This document shows, piece by piece, positions 1 to 11,099 of a stretch of DNA of 64,000 nt. The notes below the pieces were generated by a model. That model ran no database searches. It was not told the origin of the DNA and saw only the letters and a program-made list of their open reading frames with translations. Source of the stretch: Puccinellia tenuiflora (Eukaryota > Streptophyta > Magnoliopsida > Poales > Poaceae); the NCBI GenBank assembly GCA_012064385.1, contig QRDG01000532.1:149206-213205 (forward strand), written 5' to 3'. Position 1 is the first letter of the stretch. Each line of letters opens with the position of its first letter. A program made the position numbers and the translations under genes.

Positions 1-870
1 ATCGTAGGATTGGGATTATTAGATGAAACAGTTGGAGAAAAGCATGTAGCCAACACCGTGCCAGCAACCGCTAATCACGAAAGTAGGATTCAAGAAAATT
101 TTATATTTTTGGCAGGTTAAAATATCGAGAATCTAGATATTGGAAAACACTGATATTCGTGTGTAAATAGAGGTACCTTAGTAATCCATTGTAGATGGTT
201 AATTGTACTAATATAATATTTGCCAATGCAGCGTATGGCAAGTACCTTGTGCGTCATGTTGTCACTACATGTAGAAATTGAAGCCTGAACGGAACACCGT
301 GGGCGGGTATGTTGAAATTTTTATATGAATCAATTAATCCTTGGAATCAAAGTAGAATTACGCTGTCTCTTGAGCACTTAATCTGAATTCTGAAGACAGT
401 AACATTAGCTGACAAAAAAATTAGTCAAAACTTATTAATCAAGATAAGACGGATTACCATGAGAATGAAAGATGAAGCATACTTGAGGTCATACGACCGG
501 TATATAGATAGGAATCCAAAAGTGAATGGGGGCAACGATTACTTGCTGTTTTGAGACCAGCTGATTGACACACGCGGGGAGCTACAGATTCCCATAGTCT
601 GTGCGTGGAGTAATATATCACAAAGAGGAACCAAAGCTCTGGATTTGATGGGAACTCAGCATGCGTACCAAAGAGGAAAACAACACAATGGTTTTCGGTG
701 GTTCCTCAACAAAACTCAACATGCGTACCATGGGAGGAAGCAGCACATGGCCGACTGCGCGAGCATGCATGACAACTCGGGAGTGGAGAAGAAATGACGA
801 TTGAAGCGGGTGTAGACTGTTGCGCGTTAGGTCATCGTTTCCTCTTCCTTTTATCTCTCCTTTGTTTCCC

Positions 871-916
871 CTTCTTCTTCTTCTTCTTCTTCTTCTTCTT
901 CTTTTTTTTTTTTTTT
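871..916. repeat. (CTT)n microsatellite followed by a T tract
   Basis: About ten CTT units run directly into about sixteen T residues. The run of phenylalanine codons this creates is a repeat artefact, not a protein. Confidence 0.9.
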
Positions 917-1612
917 GACAGCTCCTTTGTTTCCCCTTCTCTACGCAGCGGATGGTGGACAGGCAAATTAATCTGCCCCGAGGGTGGGAGGGCCAGAGGA
1001 AAACGCTTCAGTTTTTTCTTATGAGATGAGGACTTGGCAGGGGAGCAACGCTAGTATGGATCACTAGTGACCATCTATTTGAAATCCGACGGATATGAAT
1101 AATTGGGGTGATGTGGCTGCATCAGGTTTGAGCTTGCAAACATTAAATGCATCTTAGTGGGGATGAACTTTATAGATATTATAGATTTCATTTGTCTAAA
1201 CGAACCAACATGACAATTGTTTAGGATCATTTGTGTTGAAACAAGAACTGGATGACACACAAAAAAATCGAGAGAGTGATACACATGCTGCAAATTTATG
1301 ATGTCTATGTTCTGAAAATTGATCATGGTGGCCTTTGTGGAGAACTGTTTGCTGATGTACTCATGCAGTTTAGACTTTATCATGCTCTATGCACCTCACT
1401 TCCTTCGTTCTCATGCTTATATGTGTGTATTTATTGTTCATTGATCCAAGGAAGATAGGCTCTCTATATATATATATCTTCAGTAATTTCATTTGCTACT
1501 TCATTGCATCTCAAGATAGCTTGCTAACAACTAATTATTTTTCTTAGTTATTTTCTTTCGTGTTATTATCCGGTTGTACTAGCATAGTATCAATGTTGAT
1601 GTGAGAAATTGG

Positions 1613-1732
1613 AGGAAACCAAAATGCGAGGGTACATAGTCGACGCTTGATGGCTTCATCATGGGTGGATTGATCGTTCGTAGGCAGTCAATGGAAACCA
1701 AAATGTGAGGGCGATTACATAGTCGATGCTTG
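1613..1732 (+). repeat. Diverged direct repeat of about 40 bp
   Basis: The phrase 'ggaaaccaaaatg' followed by 'gaggg', 'acatagtcga' and 'gcttg' occurs twice (about 1614-1655 and 1692-1731) with a few differences. It appears to be a local duplication of unknown significance. Confidence 0.7.
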
Positions 1733-2078
1733 CATCGCTTGTACAGCTCGTGCATCGACTCTTCTGGTGACAGGTCCTCGGTACTGTAGTTGGAAACCAC
1801 TGGCCGCCACCGCTATGAGGGCCAGCAGCATGCATGCTCAGCGGCGGAGCCAGGAAAAACAGATAGCGGGGAGGGGGGCGAACACTCCAAGTGGAAAAAA
1901 CATGTAAGAAATATATAGGCGATAACCATTCACAAAAAAGAAATTTGTAGGCGATAACAGGTGGTTGTAGCAAAGTATGTACTATTTTACCCTGTTAAGC
2001 GTTGATAACCTAATCAGACATGTATAAAAGAGGTGACGTGGAAAATTAGACGATGATGTACTGTCAAATTTTACCTTT

Positions 2079-2246
2079 TCAGCTGAATTGCACACGGTAT
2101 GTCTCCGTAATGAACTCGTCAATAATTCCATTTGTCGACAACCCCATTGTAATCACTTTCTCAATGTATATTAGTAAGCAATTTCTTAGAAATCCATCTT
2201 TCATTTTATTTCAAAGCCTAGTTTGAACAAGTTTCATTACCGAAAA
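2079..2246 (-). pseudogene. hAT transposase C-terminal remnant
   Basis: Read on the minus strand, this stretch encodes a tail containing FSVMKLVQTRL, then one in-frame stop, then NKMKDGFLRNCLLIYIEK and a D-E-F-containing end before a terminal stop. This matches the layout of the hAT C-terminal dimerisation region of TTF-type plant transposases (S-x-M-K, R-N/S-K-M, D-x-F-L, YIEK). The upstream minus-strand sequence (2247-2540) is too degraded to read through. The remnant is about 56 codons against several hundred in a complete protein, so it cannot function. The call rests on motif resemblance. Confidence 0.55.
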
Positions 2247-3612
2247 TGCGCGAGAACAAGAACAAGCGGAATCAACAACCGAATTGTTTTCAACAGACGT
2301 GTCATAACATCAAGTCTAAAATTCTTCTTATTAAAAGAATCACTAGCCTTTATTTTATTTTTTACCATGACTATCCTATAGGAAGCTAACCTTGTTCTAT
2401 TCGAACAAAAAGGAAACGCTGAAACGGTCAAAGCATCTCTGTTTGCGAAGCAAGATCTAGCGGGCCTTTTCCGAACACGCGCTTCTCTGAACACAGTATC
2501 TACAGACGTGTAATTTTCCGGACCATCAAGCAACAACAACATTTTTTACCAAATCAGTTATCCACTCTCCGGCTCTCTAATCGCTCCCTGCAGCTGGTTC
2601 CTTGAGCTCGCGATACCTTAATCTTTGTGACAGAGAGCTTCCCAACTGAGTTCAAGCAACACGGCAACATTAATTGGTGTTCATCTCCAATTTCAAAATT
2701 TCATATCTATCAGGCAGTTTCTACATTATCACAAACAGCTCAATGTAGTTGTTGTGACACTACTAGTGTAGAAAATCATCAGACTGTTCTTAATAATTTG
2801 AGGGAGAGGAGAGAGAAAAAATGGAGGAGGAGCCATGCGAGTACCGCCCCGTATTCGGTCCCCAAAAGTAGGTCCGACGATGCTAGGTGGACTCTCTAGT
2901 CCTTGCCAACCTGATTACCTGCAGCAAGTGTAGTACAAAAAGGCATACCATTAAAACAGCACATGGAACAGTCAACCACATAGATGTGCCATATGTACCT
3001 CTTTGTAGAGAGAGTTACGACATACCAAAGTACTAGCAGTCCTTGACTGGCTCCACTCGAACGATCGGCATGTAGGTTTTGGGTTTCCCTAATCTGTAGC
3101 TGATCTTGAGTTCTTGCTACTGCTACCACCTTCTTCTTCATCACGAATTTTTCCCTCCCTATGCGCAACCGCAACCCTAATAGATAAAGAGCACGTGCTT
3201 TCACATGTCACATAGGATACAATTATGATGTAAATGAATGACTAAACATGGATATAACTGAGAAGGCAGTGAGGCAATGATCTTAGATAGTGAAAAAGAA
3301 AAAGAAAAAGAAAAACAGGAAGTGCTGATTACCTTCCTGACTCATCCAAACAGGCGAGACCTACTACGAATGAACGGCCGCAAATGCTAAGTGTTCTCTT
3401 GAGCCTAGGGAATTTGAAGCACTTAATAAGTTGCCATAAATAGTAACTACATCGATCACATGCGAAAAATCTTGTAAGCAGGTTTGTCGAACGTGCATCT
3501 GTTGTAACTTTCAGAAACAGAATCCATGATAGTACTAGTTGACGTATGTGTAATGAGATGTAAGGGTGATAGGTTCTGAAGGGGCTGTAATGCGTCTTTC
3601 ATAAGGACATAC

Positions 3613-3693
3613 CTGAAACTAGTGGAGCTCCAAATGTAAACATCACCATCCTTTGTACCTGTAACTAGAAGTGTGAGTTTCGGATTGCGATGA
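3613..3693 (-). pseudogene. WD40-repeat exon fragment
   Basis: Minus-strand translation of about 27 codons gives a single WD40-like blade (PKLTLLVTGTKDGDVYIWSS), with the expected G-T-K-D-G turn and W/I-W ending. It is followed directly by a consensus splice donor (GTATGT, minus strand, just below 3613). The spacing resembles blades in grass coatomer beta-prime-like WD40 proteins. No neighbouring blade could be read, so this looks like a gene fragment caught inside or next to the hAT-like element rather than a working gene. The exact parent family is uncertain. Confidence 0.4.
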
Positions 3694-4194
3694 CTCCAAA
3701 AGCATAGTTGTAGGTCTCGACGACACGCACAACTTCCGTGTTAAGCACTCCTCCATCTGAGGTCATCCTCATGGCGCCATAGTCTGAGTTAAGGTCCTTG
3801 CCGGCCTGTCGCCTTCCCTGGGTGTTGTCTTTGCCAAGTTGCCAGTCCTTTCCGGGTCCTTCTTGGGCCATTACTCAACCGTCTAGCAAACCTGATTGTA
3901 GCACAACCCGGGACCGTATAGTGACAGATGCCCTCTCTCTCTGGGATATGGTGACATGCCGACTTGGCGGCAAGCTGGCTTGATGGCGGGATGCCGACTT
4001 TGATGCAATAATGGCAAGATGCCGGCTTGATTAAGGTGAGACGACTCGTCTGCAGCATGTTGACTTGGACATAGCAGTATGGTGACATGCCGGCTTCTCC
4101 TCCTAGGACGATAGCGGCACCTTTCCTCACGACTTGTATGAGTATACCGGCTCCGGACACGGTAGTATCGGCTAAGCCGGCTTGCGGCCTGCCG

Positions 4195-4400
4195 CTGGGA
4201 CATGAAATGTCGGCTCCTTAGACAAAACCAGCTCATTTAGATAATGCCGGCTCCTTAGATAATGCCGACTCCTAGATGATACCGGCTCCTTAGATAATGC
4301 CGACTCCTGGATGATGGTCGACTCCTGGGAGAATGCCAACTCCTTGATGATGGCCGGCTCCTTGGACAATGTTAGCTTAGTGCCGGCTCCTGGAACCAAG
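4195..4400. repeat. Degenerate tandem repeat, about 20-22 bp unit
   Basis: The phrase 'gccggctccttagataat' and variants (gccgactcctggatgatg, gccaactccttgatgatg) recur about eight to ten times. Looser 'gccggctt' phrases extend back to about 3950. Such arrays are common inside grass retroelement interiors; the parent element is not identified. Confidence 0.7.
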
Positions 4401-4587
4401 ACCAGCTATTGGATGACCAAATGCCGGGTCCTGGGACATGGTGGCCTGCAGTCTGGTGGCTTGCCAATTTGAGACACATCATGTCTCCCTCCTCTTTGTC
4501 CATGTCTTGGGGTCCTTCTGAGTACGTCTCGCCTAAACCAAGGACATCCAGGGTCATGCCAACCAAGTGCCAAAAATGGTGCGCCAT

Positions 4588-4672
4588 AGTGCTAGTGAAT
4601 TGGGCCATGACTGTTGGGCTACCTAGGTATACGATTTTTCTAGAAAATCCTGGAGCCCAATTCACTAGCACT
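4588..4672. repeat. 17-bp perfect inverted repeat
   Basis: 'agtgctagtgaattggg' at 4588-4604 is the exact reverse complement of 'cccaattcactagcact' at 4656-4672, with a 51-bp spacer. It could be the ends of a very small foldback element. No target duplication was recognised. Confidence 0.8.
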
Positions 4673-5113
4673 GGACCAACTGCCCAGGTCTAATCCACTA
4701 GCACCGGGGAAACTGGGACTGACATTGCAACTAGCCCACTACCGATTCCTTTTCCACTCGCTGTTTTCTTTTCTCGCTGGCCATGGAACCGCTAGGCTCT
4801 AGGTCCAGAAATTACGTAACAACAACAGGGACAGGCAACAGCCGCCGCCCATGGCTCCTTGCATTGCATATCCAGGAGGCCCCTTACCTATAGCCAGTCA
4901 GTAGCAACGCCAAGCCGTTGACCAAGGCAACGAGCATCCGGCATAGGTATTAATTTTTAGTTAGCGATTTGACAATTTGAAAAAAAAATCTCTGAATCAC
5001 CAAATTTTCCTACAACGGCATCAAAACAACAAGCTACAGTAACCTAGAACTTGAAAAAAAATGCTCTCATTTAGCCCGGCCCGCCCAGCTAATTGTTTGT
5101 AGCTCCGCCACTG

Positions 5114-5689
5114 CTCACATATAAACGGCTATCGCAAGATCCGATTTTAGGGGCTCACCTTATGCTTCCTCTTCTTGGAATCTCGGATCTTGGCGAGTCT
5201 TTGGAGCTAGGATTTCATAACTCTCTGTGGATTCCGTCGCCAACAAGATGCTCCGCGACCTCGCCGCCGTCGCCGACCATCGTATTTATCCCCTCGTCGC
5301 CGTATTCACCGCCACCTGATTCTGATAAGCTAGCAGAGGGATGCGAGGGGAGGGGGTGGGCGGCTGGAGCCGAAAGAGGAGCAGCTACCATGCCGGAGCT
5401 AGCGGGCGGCGCTCCGCCGGCTCTCTCACGAGTCGATGAAGCATACGTAGTACGTGAGTGCAGGTCACCGGCCTATCCATTTCGGTCGAGGTGCGCACGA
5501 CAAGCAAGCAAGGTCACACCGTCCCGTCCGTAAGTTCAACGACCGGTAAGGCGAGCTTCAGCTACCTCATTAATGGCTACGCGTTACGTACGTGTAGACA
5601 CTGTGTGTTACCCCGGCCGGGGAATAGATGGATCGATTGATTCACGGTCGACTGGATGCTGACCGCGCGAATGCATGAACGTGGCATCA
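5114..5689. other. GC-rich stretch without a recognised gene
   Basis: A CG-rich tract (about 5240-5460) resembles grass first-exon or promoter composition, but no frame matches a protein I know and no splice-consistent gene could be built. It may be a fragment of a host gene or of an LTR. Confidence 0.4.
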
Positions 5690-5972
5690 AAAGGACGGCC
5701 GCGCGGACCTGATCGACTCGTATTAATATTATCGACACTAAGTGGGTGGAGTGAAAGAAGCATGCAGATGGTTTGACTGGGCGATCCAAGGCTCGCTTGG
5801 TTGCTAACGGTTTCAAACAACGGTATGATCTAGACTACGAGGATATCTTCAGCTCGGTTGTCAAACCGACCGCCTTCTTCTATCACTGGTTGTTAGTCGA
5901 GGTTGGTCTCCCCGTCAATTAAATGTTCAAAATGCTTTCCTTCATGATGTCTTGGAGGAAGAAGTGTCGTGG
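5690..5972 (+). pseudogene. Ty1/Copia reverse transcriptase fragment
   Basis: Plus-strand codons read as the N-terminal part of a Copia-type reverse transcriptase: a DTKWV-like start, H-A-D-G-L-T-G-R-S-K-A-R-L-V-A-N-G-F-K-Q-R-Y, then DLDYEDIFSSVVKPT, and a tail corresponding to 'LDVQNAFLHG..LEEEV' with a stop and frameshifts. The downstream YVDD region and the upstream integrase are absent. The fragment is cut on the right by a Gypsy LTR fragment. About 95 codons survive. Confidence 0.75.
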
Positions 5973-6468
5973 ATATGGGACACGACCGACACGTGTACCT
6001 GCAAGGAGTCGGAGCGTGGCCCATCAGGGAAGCCCAGCAAGCCGACTCCACTATCAGATTAGGACAAGGACTCATCTTGCGTATTTGTAATAAAAGAATA
6101 GTTTGTATCCCACTAGGACTCGACATGTAAGCCGGCCTCCTCCACATTTATAAGGAGCGAGAAGGCGCACCAAGAGGAGAGGACCAAGACAGACGGGAGA
6201 GACCCTGATAGAGTAGACAAGATCCACACGATCCAGCAGACAGAATATAGAGGGAAGAGAGGAGCCGCCACAATACGGCGACTTCCACCATGAGCATAAG
6301 GAATAAGACCTAGCCACAAACAACACCTAGGGATATTACCGGATGATGTTTTTCGGGTCCCGAAGCTGTATAAATTTTGTCTCCCTTGTCGTTCGTCTAC
6401 TAACCCATATCGATGATGCCCGCGCATACATAGTCCCGTATCTTCACCGTCGGTTTATACCATCGACA
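5973..6468 (+). mobile_element. Truncated Gypsy LTR (element C, 5' LTR)
   Basis: This sequence ends in CATCGACA immediately before a primer-binding site (ttggcgcccacggtggg), the usual 3' end of a grass Gypsy 5' LTR. It contains a plausible polyadenylation/TATA area (aataaaagaa; tttataagg). The left end lacks a TG start and abuts the Copia fragment, so the LTR is 5'-truncated. Confidence 0.65.
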
Positions 6469-6485
6469 TTGGCGCCCACGGTGGG
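6469..6485 (+). other. Primer-binding site of Gypsy element C
   Basis: 'ttggcgcccacggtggg' directly follows the LTR end and has the form of grass Gypsy primer sites. It sets the plus orientation of element C. Confidence 0.65.
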
Positions 6486-8117
6486 CTTAGTGCGCGTAGA
6501 TTCACAATTCGATGGGTCCAAATCTTCATCAACGACAACGGCGAGTTCATCATCACAACGGTGAAGCGACTCGGACGCATCAAGTTCTTCATCCACAAGG
6601 CGGCCGCGGGGGCTCGACGTCAACATCGCCCTCATATACGGCTGATCAAATCCACTGGATCAATCATCAAGGTCGACTTCCGCATTCGCGCCGGCTTCCA
6701 GCGTCCCGGCCGACTTTCACGTTCGCGCCAGCTCCAGCATCCATGCTCTGCGCCCGCATCCGTGTGCAGTCCAAGCCAAAACGCTGAGTTTGGAAAGCGT
6801 GCGTGTGCATCCATGAGACAATAAGTAAGGAATAATTTATTCGGCATCGTCCGACTTCAATCAAGAATCAAACAGCGACTCGGATCGAAAGAAGGAAACA
6901 AGCCAAGGAAAACAAAGTCCACATTGGGTTCATAGTCCAAGTCGGAGTAAAAAAGAAAGAAGAACAAGTCCTGGAGTTGTACTACTCCACGGGCAAAGAT
7001 CGAGGAAGCTGGCCAGGAATCAGATCAAAAGTAACAAAGCGACTTGAATTGGATATTACATGGAGACCTCACGTGCAGGAAAAAGAAAGGAAAAAAACGG
7101 ACCCAACTAGTATTACCACCCGTACAAGGCTGATCAAGTACTACATCTCAAGGTGACGGAAGAAGAAAAACCGAGTGCGACTAATACTTGGTGGTCCTTG
7201 CCTAGCGAGTCGGCGAAACGGCAACCGGGTCAACAGGACTCGGATGACTCCGGCTACACCAACTTCAACGAGTCGACCTGCAATCTGCCGACTCGCAAGC
7301 ATCATCGGTTACAGAAAATAAACAACTAAGTCGACTTTTTATTTAAAATTTCATACTTTATTCATTCAGTTACATTATATAAAGTCAATTCCCCTTTAAG
7401 TTAATTCCAAGTTAATTCCGGGAGCTACATATCCGGTTTATGAAGAAATTGCAGAGATAATCCAGAAGATTACAAAGTAAGTTTTAATAATACAAGAGGG
7501 ATAGTGTAAGTTGAGTTCCGTTATTATTTCAGAAAATTCTAGTTGGCATATCAATTCGATCTTTGGAGGCTTAATTATAGCCAAATCTCAAAGTTGGGTT
7601 CTTTAAAAACCCACCATGGATTTCTAAAAAGTCGAGCTCTCAAATAGCTCGCACCAGATTTATTTAAAGTCAGGCTATCCTTTACTCGCAACGGATTTCT
7701 CAAATTCGAGCTATCTATTACTGGCAACGGATTTTTCAAAGTCGAGCTATCTATTGCTCGCAACAGATTTCTCAAAATCGAGCTCTCTATTGCTCTTAAC
7801 GGATTTATCAAAGTCGAACTATCTAATGCTCGCAATGGATTTTTTAAGTCAAGCCCTTTATAGCTTGCATCGGATTTATTGGAAAATTTTATTTTATTTA
7901 CACCTACAAAGGAATTTCTAAAAAAATATCAATGTCTCTATACTCCAGCTTAAATATCATCAACGCCAAGACCGTCCAAATGAGTTAGCACCGCAGAAAT
8001 GTTTCAACAAAGGTCCTTGGAGCTTGTCTTTCAGTAAAAAGTAGGCTTTAGACTCTTGGACCCGGCTTAAAAGCCAACTTGTCCCTGATTCTAGCTGGTA
8101 AGTTAGATGCAATCTGC
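6486..8117 (+). mobile_element. Gypsy element C internal region (left part)
   Basis: This stretch lies between the primer site and the insertion of element B. No gag or pol domain can be read; frames are short and broken. It contains a tandem array at 7618-7871. The element appears to resume at 33151 beyond element B, where PPT-like repeats mark its 3' side. Confidence 0.5.
7618..7871. repeat. Tandem repeat, seven units of about 36 bp
   Basis: Units of the form ggatttctcaaagtcgagct followed by atctattgctcgcaac repeat about seven times with moderate divergence. The array lies in the non-coding interior of Gypsy C and encodes no stable frame. Confidence 0.85.
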
Positions 8118-9668
8118 TGATGACAGGATTGATAAGAGTGTTCTTCTCTCTCAACAACGCCAACAAGTACTCTTGATACCCTGAAAGGAAGATAATATAT
8201 TAGGTATAGGTTGAGCCTCCAAGTGCAGAGTATGTAGAAGTGGTAGTTTTTCCCCAAGAAGGTGACTCGAGGGTTTAATATCGAACTCTCGGGGAATCAG
8301 TAGTGTGGGTTTTATCTTCTTGTCCTTCTCTAGATTTCCTGCAAACAAAATAGATTGCTTTGTTCCCTCAACCTCACCAAGTGGTTGTCAAGCACAAAGT
8401 GTGAGAATGATATTAAGATGATAATGAATGCAAAACAGTAAATAAAAATGCAATGGTGGTGAATAAGTATGCAAGGATGATAGTAATGATGATGGATGGT
8501 ATTTTTGGGGTTTTTATATGTGAATGCAAGAAGTAAAAGTGTTTTTGTATTTTCTGATTTTAAAATGGCTGAATGTAAAAGATGCTTAAAAGTGGTTGGA
8601 AATTTGTTTCTTATGATTAAAAATGGACCGGGGTTCATGGTTTCACACATGCACTTTCTTTTTAATATAGTGTGGCAAATGAGTAGACATAGATTTAACA
8701 TATGAGATTGCAAACAAGGTTAATGACATGTTACTAATTATATGGGCATCACGTCCTAACATAGAGACCTTTTGATTATTAGTCTCACTTATACTCCACT
8801 AAGATGTGAACTAAATCATGCACCTTAGTAATTAAGATAACATCAGAGTATAGCTTTAAGATTAATGACATGAAGTGAAAATAAACACATGATGGATCTA
8901 GTCTTAGGTAGAGGCATGTCACTCCTCCTACCCTACAACATGGTATTTTGGTTTATCCCTAGTGAGGTAACAAAGTAAGGTAAACACCTAATGGATCATG
9001 ATATTAAGTTGTCAGCTTATCACTTCACCACCCCCGTTACTCCAACTAATGCACACGTTCCCCACACACGCTCTCATAAACATGCTTGATCATAACAAGG
9101 ATACAAGAACGGGGTACATAATATGCATCTATTTTCATAACTGAAATATAACATTGCAATCTCAACATATATTAACTCATATAAAGATCCACCACAATGG
9201 TAATACAACGGTGATCGTAATCATGTTCAGCAGCTCATACGGTGCTAATTAGTAAAGCTCAAGAGAGAGAGATACATATGCTACTGCCACAAACCCATAG
9301 TCCAGAGGTGGACTACTCCCTCTTCATCATGGAGATGGTGGAGATGTCGATGGAGAAGAAGGAGACCTCTCCGGTAGGGCTCCGCCGGAGTTTTTCCCCT
9401 CCAATCTGCAGCCTCCTGGTCTCTGTTTCTTGTTTCTCTCGTGTGGCGGCTCTCTCCTCGGAGAACGTCGGGGGGCTCTTTATATAGGCGTTTTTAAGTC
9501 ACGAGGAAGCTTCTGGGCGAAAGATCGATGCAAACGGGGCCACGAGGGCTAAGTTAGGTGGGACCACGCGGCCTGGTACTGTACCCGCATGGGGCCCCCT
9601 ATTTTGGCCCCCAGACCTCCTTTCGCTTGCTTCTTTCGCTCCAATGTATTCCTCCTTCCAAAATAATG
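8118..9668 (-). mobile_element. 3' LTR of element B (partly deleted)
   Basis: It is closely similar to 31465-32937 (about 1.47 kb of near-identical sequence, including 'ggtgactcgagggtttaata'). On the plus strand it starts TGATGACAGG, so the LTR ends in CCTGTCATCA. It stops at 'ccttccaaaataatg', after which the partner LTR continues with about 215 bp that are missing here. Both LTRs contain the 'ggtctttatataggcg' promoter-like block. Confidence 0.85.
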
Positions 9669-10515
9669 TATTAACTCATGCTCGTCCTCGAGTATGAAAG
9701 TGATAAAACTAACATGAACTTTGCAATATAATCACAACATAGATATAAAAGATGATTGCTACTGCTACATAAAGTCAAATGATTCATTATTTCAAAGAAG
9801 TAGCAATATGCAAACAGTTTATAAAGTGATATCAAGTATTCAATGCAAGGATGTTCAATGATAGTTCACAAGGTGTAACATAAGAGATAGTAATATGGAC
9901 ATTCTTACTTTTGCATACTTGAGGTCCATAAAGTGTAGATGAAAATCTGAATATAAAAGGTGGATACTTTGGAAAAGATATATAAATAAGTAGGGGTCAA
10001 ACAAGCATAAGTTTCATCTATCCTCCAAACTATTCTACTTAAGTTATTGATTGCAATGGTAATACTTGGTGTAAAGCTCTCATTCCCCTATCATAGCATC
10101 TTGAATGGTTAAAGTTTAAATGTGAAAGCAAATATGAGTAGTGGCCTTGATAAAGTAAAGGTTAGATGTCTCATGCCCCTTGAATACAAGTACCTACACC
10201 ATGATTACTCAACTTGGGAAACAAAGCAAGTTTAAGTTATCTATCATTGTAAGTAATAATGGTATCATCAAGAGTCTCAACTGGGGTACCTCTTGTCCCA
10301 TGATATGGATCAAGCCCACATCAAAACAACAAGACAAACAAACATAATGAACAATCTCAACACCCTGTTTCTTTACCACTTGATATAGCTTTTTATTGTA
10401 GGGTGTATCACAGAGAGTTCAAAATAGCATGTAAGTAAATTTCCACCATGAATGATGAATGGCTTAGATTAGCGGCCCAGGTTTCTCTCTAACCATTTAT
10501 ACAAACTCATTTAAA
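9669..10515 (-). mobile_element. Internal region of element B, PPT-proximal part
   Basis: This is the reverse complement of the non-coding 3' interior of element A (about 18050-18870), including the 'ctcgaggatgagcatgagtt' phrase that lies next to the PPT in A. It is non-coding. It ends at the CACTA-1 insertion point (tttaaa / CACTA). Confidence 0.85.
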
Positions 10516-10545
10516 CACTACCACAGAAAGGGTTATAGGTAGGTT

Positions 10546-10975
10546 GGCACTCTGTGGCGCACCGTTAATCGGTGCGCCACAGAACTATTTCTGTGGCGCA
10601 TGGATGCTGGTGTGCCACAGAAATTTTCGCCTTTCTGTGGCGCATCATTTGCCCATGCGCCACAGAAAACCCAAATTCGGTGGCGCATGGCTTCCGATGA
10701 GCCACAAAAATGCACACTTCTGTGGCGCATTACAGATAATGCGCCACAGAATTTCGGTGGGTCCCACGAGCAATCATTGAGCCAAAGTCCATCTGGGTAA
10801 ATTCTGTGGCGCACCGTGGCTCGTGCGCCACAGAAACTAGACATTCTGTGGCGCATGGTGTTGGATGCGCCACAGAAAGTGGACATTCTGTGGCGCACGC
10901 TGCAAGGTGCGCCACAGAATGTCCACTTTCTGTGGCGCATCCAACACCATGCGCCACAGAATGTTGGCCACCAGA
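10546..10975. repeat. CACTA-1 left subterminal repeat array
   Basis: Many copies of TCTGTGGCGCA and its complement TGCGCCACAGA, mostly in inverted pairs 10-20 bp apart, fill this stretch. In the family such subterminal motifs are the binding sites of the element's TNPA-type protein. Coding frames across it (CGA-rich, repeated 'CATE'/'WRM' words) are artefacts of the repeat. Confidence 0.92.
10841..10964. repeat. Near-perfect 124-bp palindrome within the subterminal array
   Basis: Arms of about 58 bp (10841-10900 and 10905-10964) are exact reverse complements around a few central bases, and each contains several TGTGGCGCA motifs. It is far longer than the individual motif pairs. It probably arose by an inverted duplication of part of the array. 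Confidence 0.9.
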
Positions 10976-11099
10976 TCTACAAAAAGGTGCGCACCACCCT
11001 TTCCCCATGTGGCCTTCTTCATCCTCCCATCTAGCTCAAGCTCCTCCTCTCTCCCATGCCAATTTGACCATCCTATTCTCCATTATTTGTTATTAGAAC

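Larger units (their letters stand above)
1..1838. other. Anonymous intergenic DNA, no gene recognised
   Basis: No reading frame here resembles a known protein; the open stretches are short and low in complexity. The segment holds a CTT/T microsatellite, a repeated phrase around 655-735 ('catgcgtacca' twice), and a short direct repeat at 1613-1732. It could be single-copy flank or decayed transposon. Nothing further can be supported from sequence alone. Confidence 0.5.
1839..5113 (-). mobile_element. Probable decayed hAT-superfamily element
   Basis: The left end reads CAGCGGCGGAGCCA and the right end reads TAGCTCCGCCACTG, so the ends form an imperfect inverted repeat of the CAG..GGCGGAGC type seen in some plant hAT elements. 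Just inside the left end, on the minus strand, lies a remnant resembling the C-terminal hAT dimerisation region, which is where a minus-oriented transposase should end. The flanking 8-bp sequences (tgcatgct and ctcacata) do not match, so no target duplication is visible. The two ends could therefore belong to a rearranged element or to two elements. The interior also holds a WD40-like scrap and degenerate repeats. Confidence 0.45.

Noticed and set aside
46..1458. Small frames near the left edge
   Set aside because: Short, low in complexity, no start context, no homology that I can recognise.
1831..5121. hAT target-site duplication
   Set aside because: The 8-bp flanks tgcatgct and ctcacata do not match, so the element limits remain tentative.
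8330..8713. Minus-strand frame of 127 codons, repeated at 31677-32060
   Set aside because: Both lie at the same place in the two LTRs of element B and show no purifying pattern or domain. LTR sequence, not a gene.
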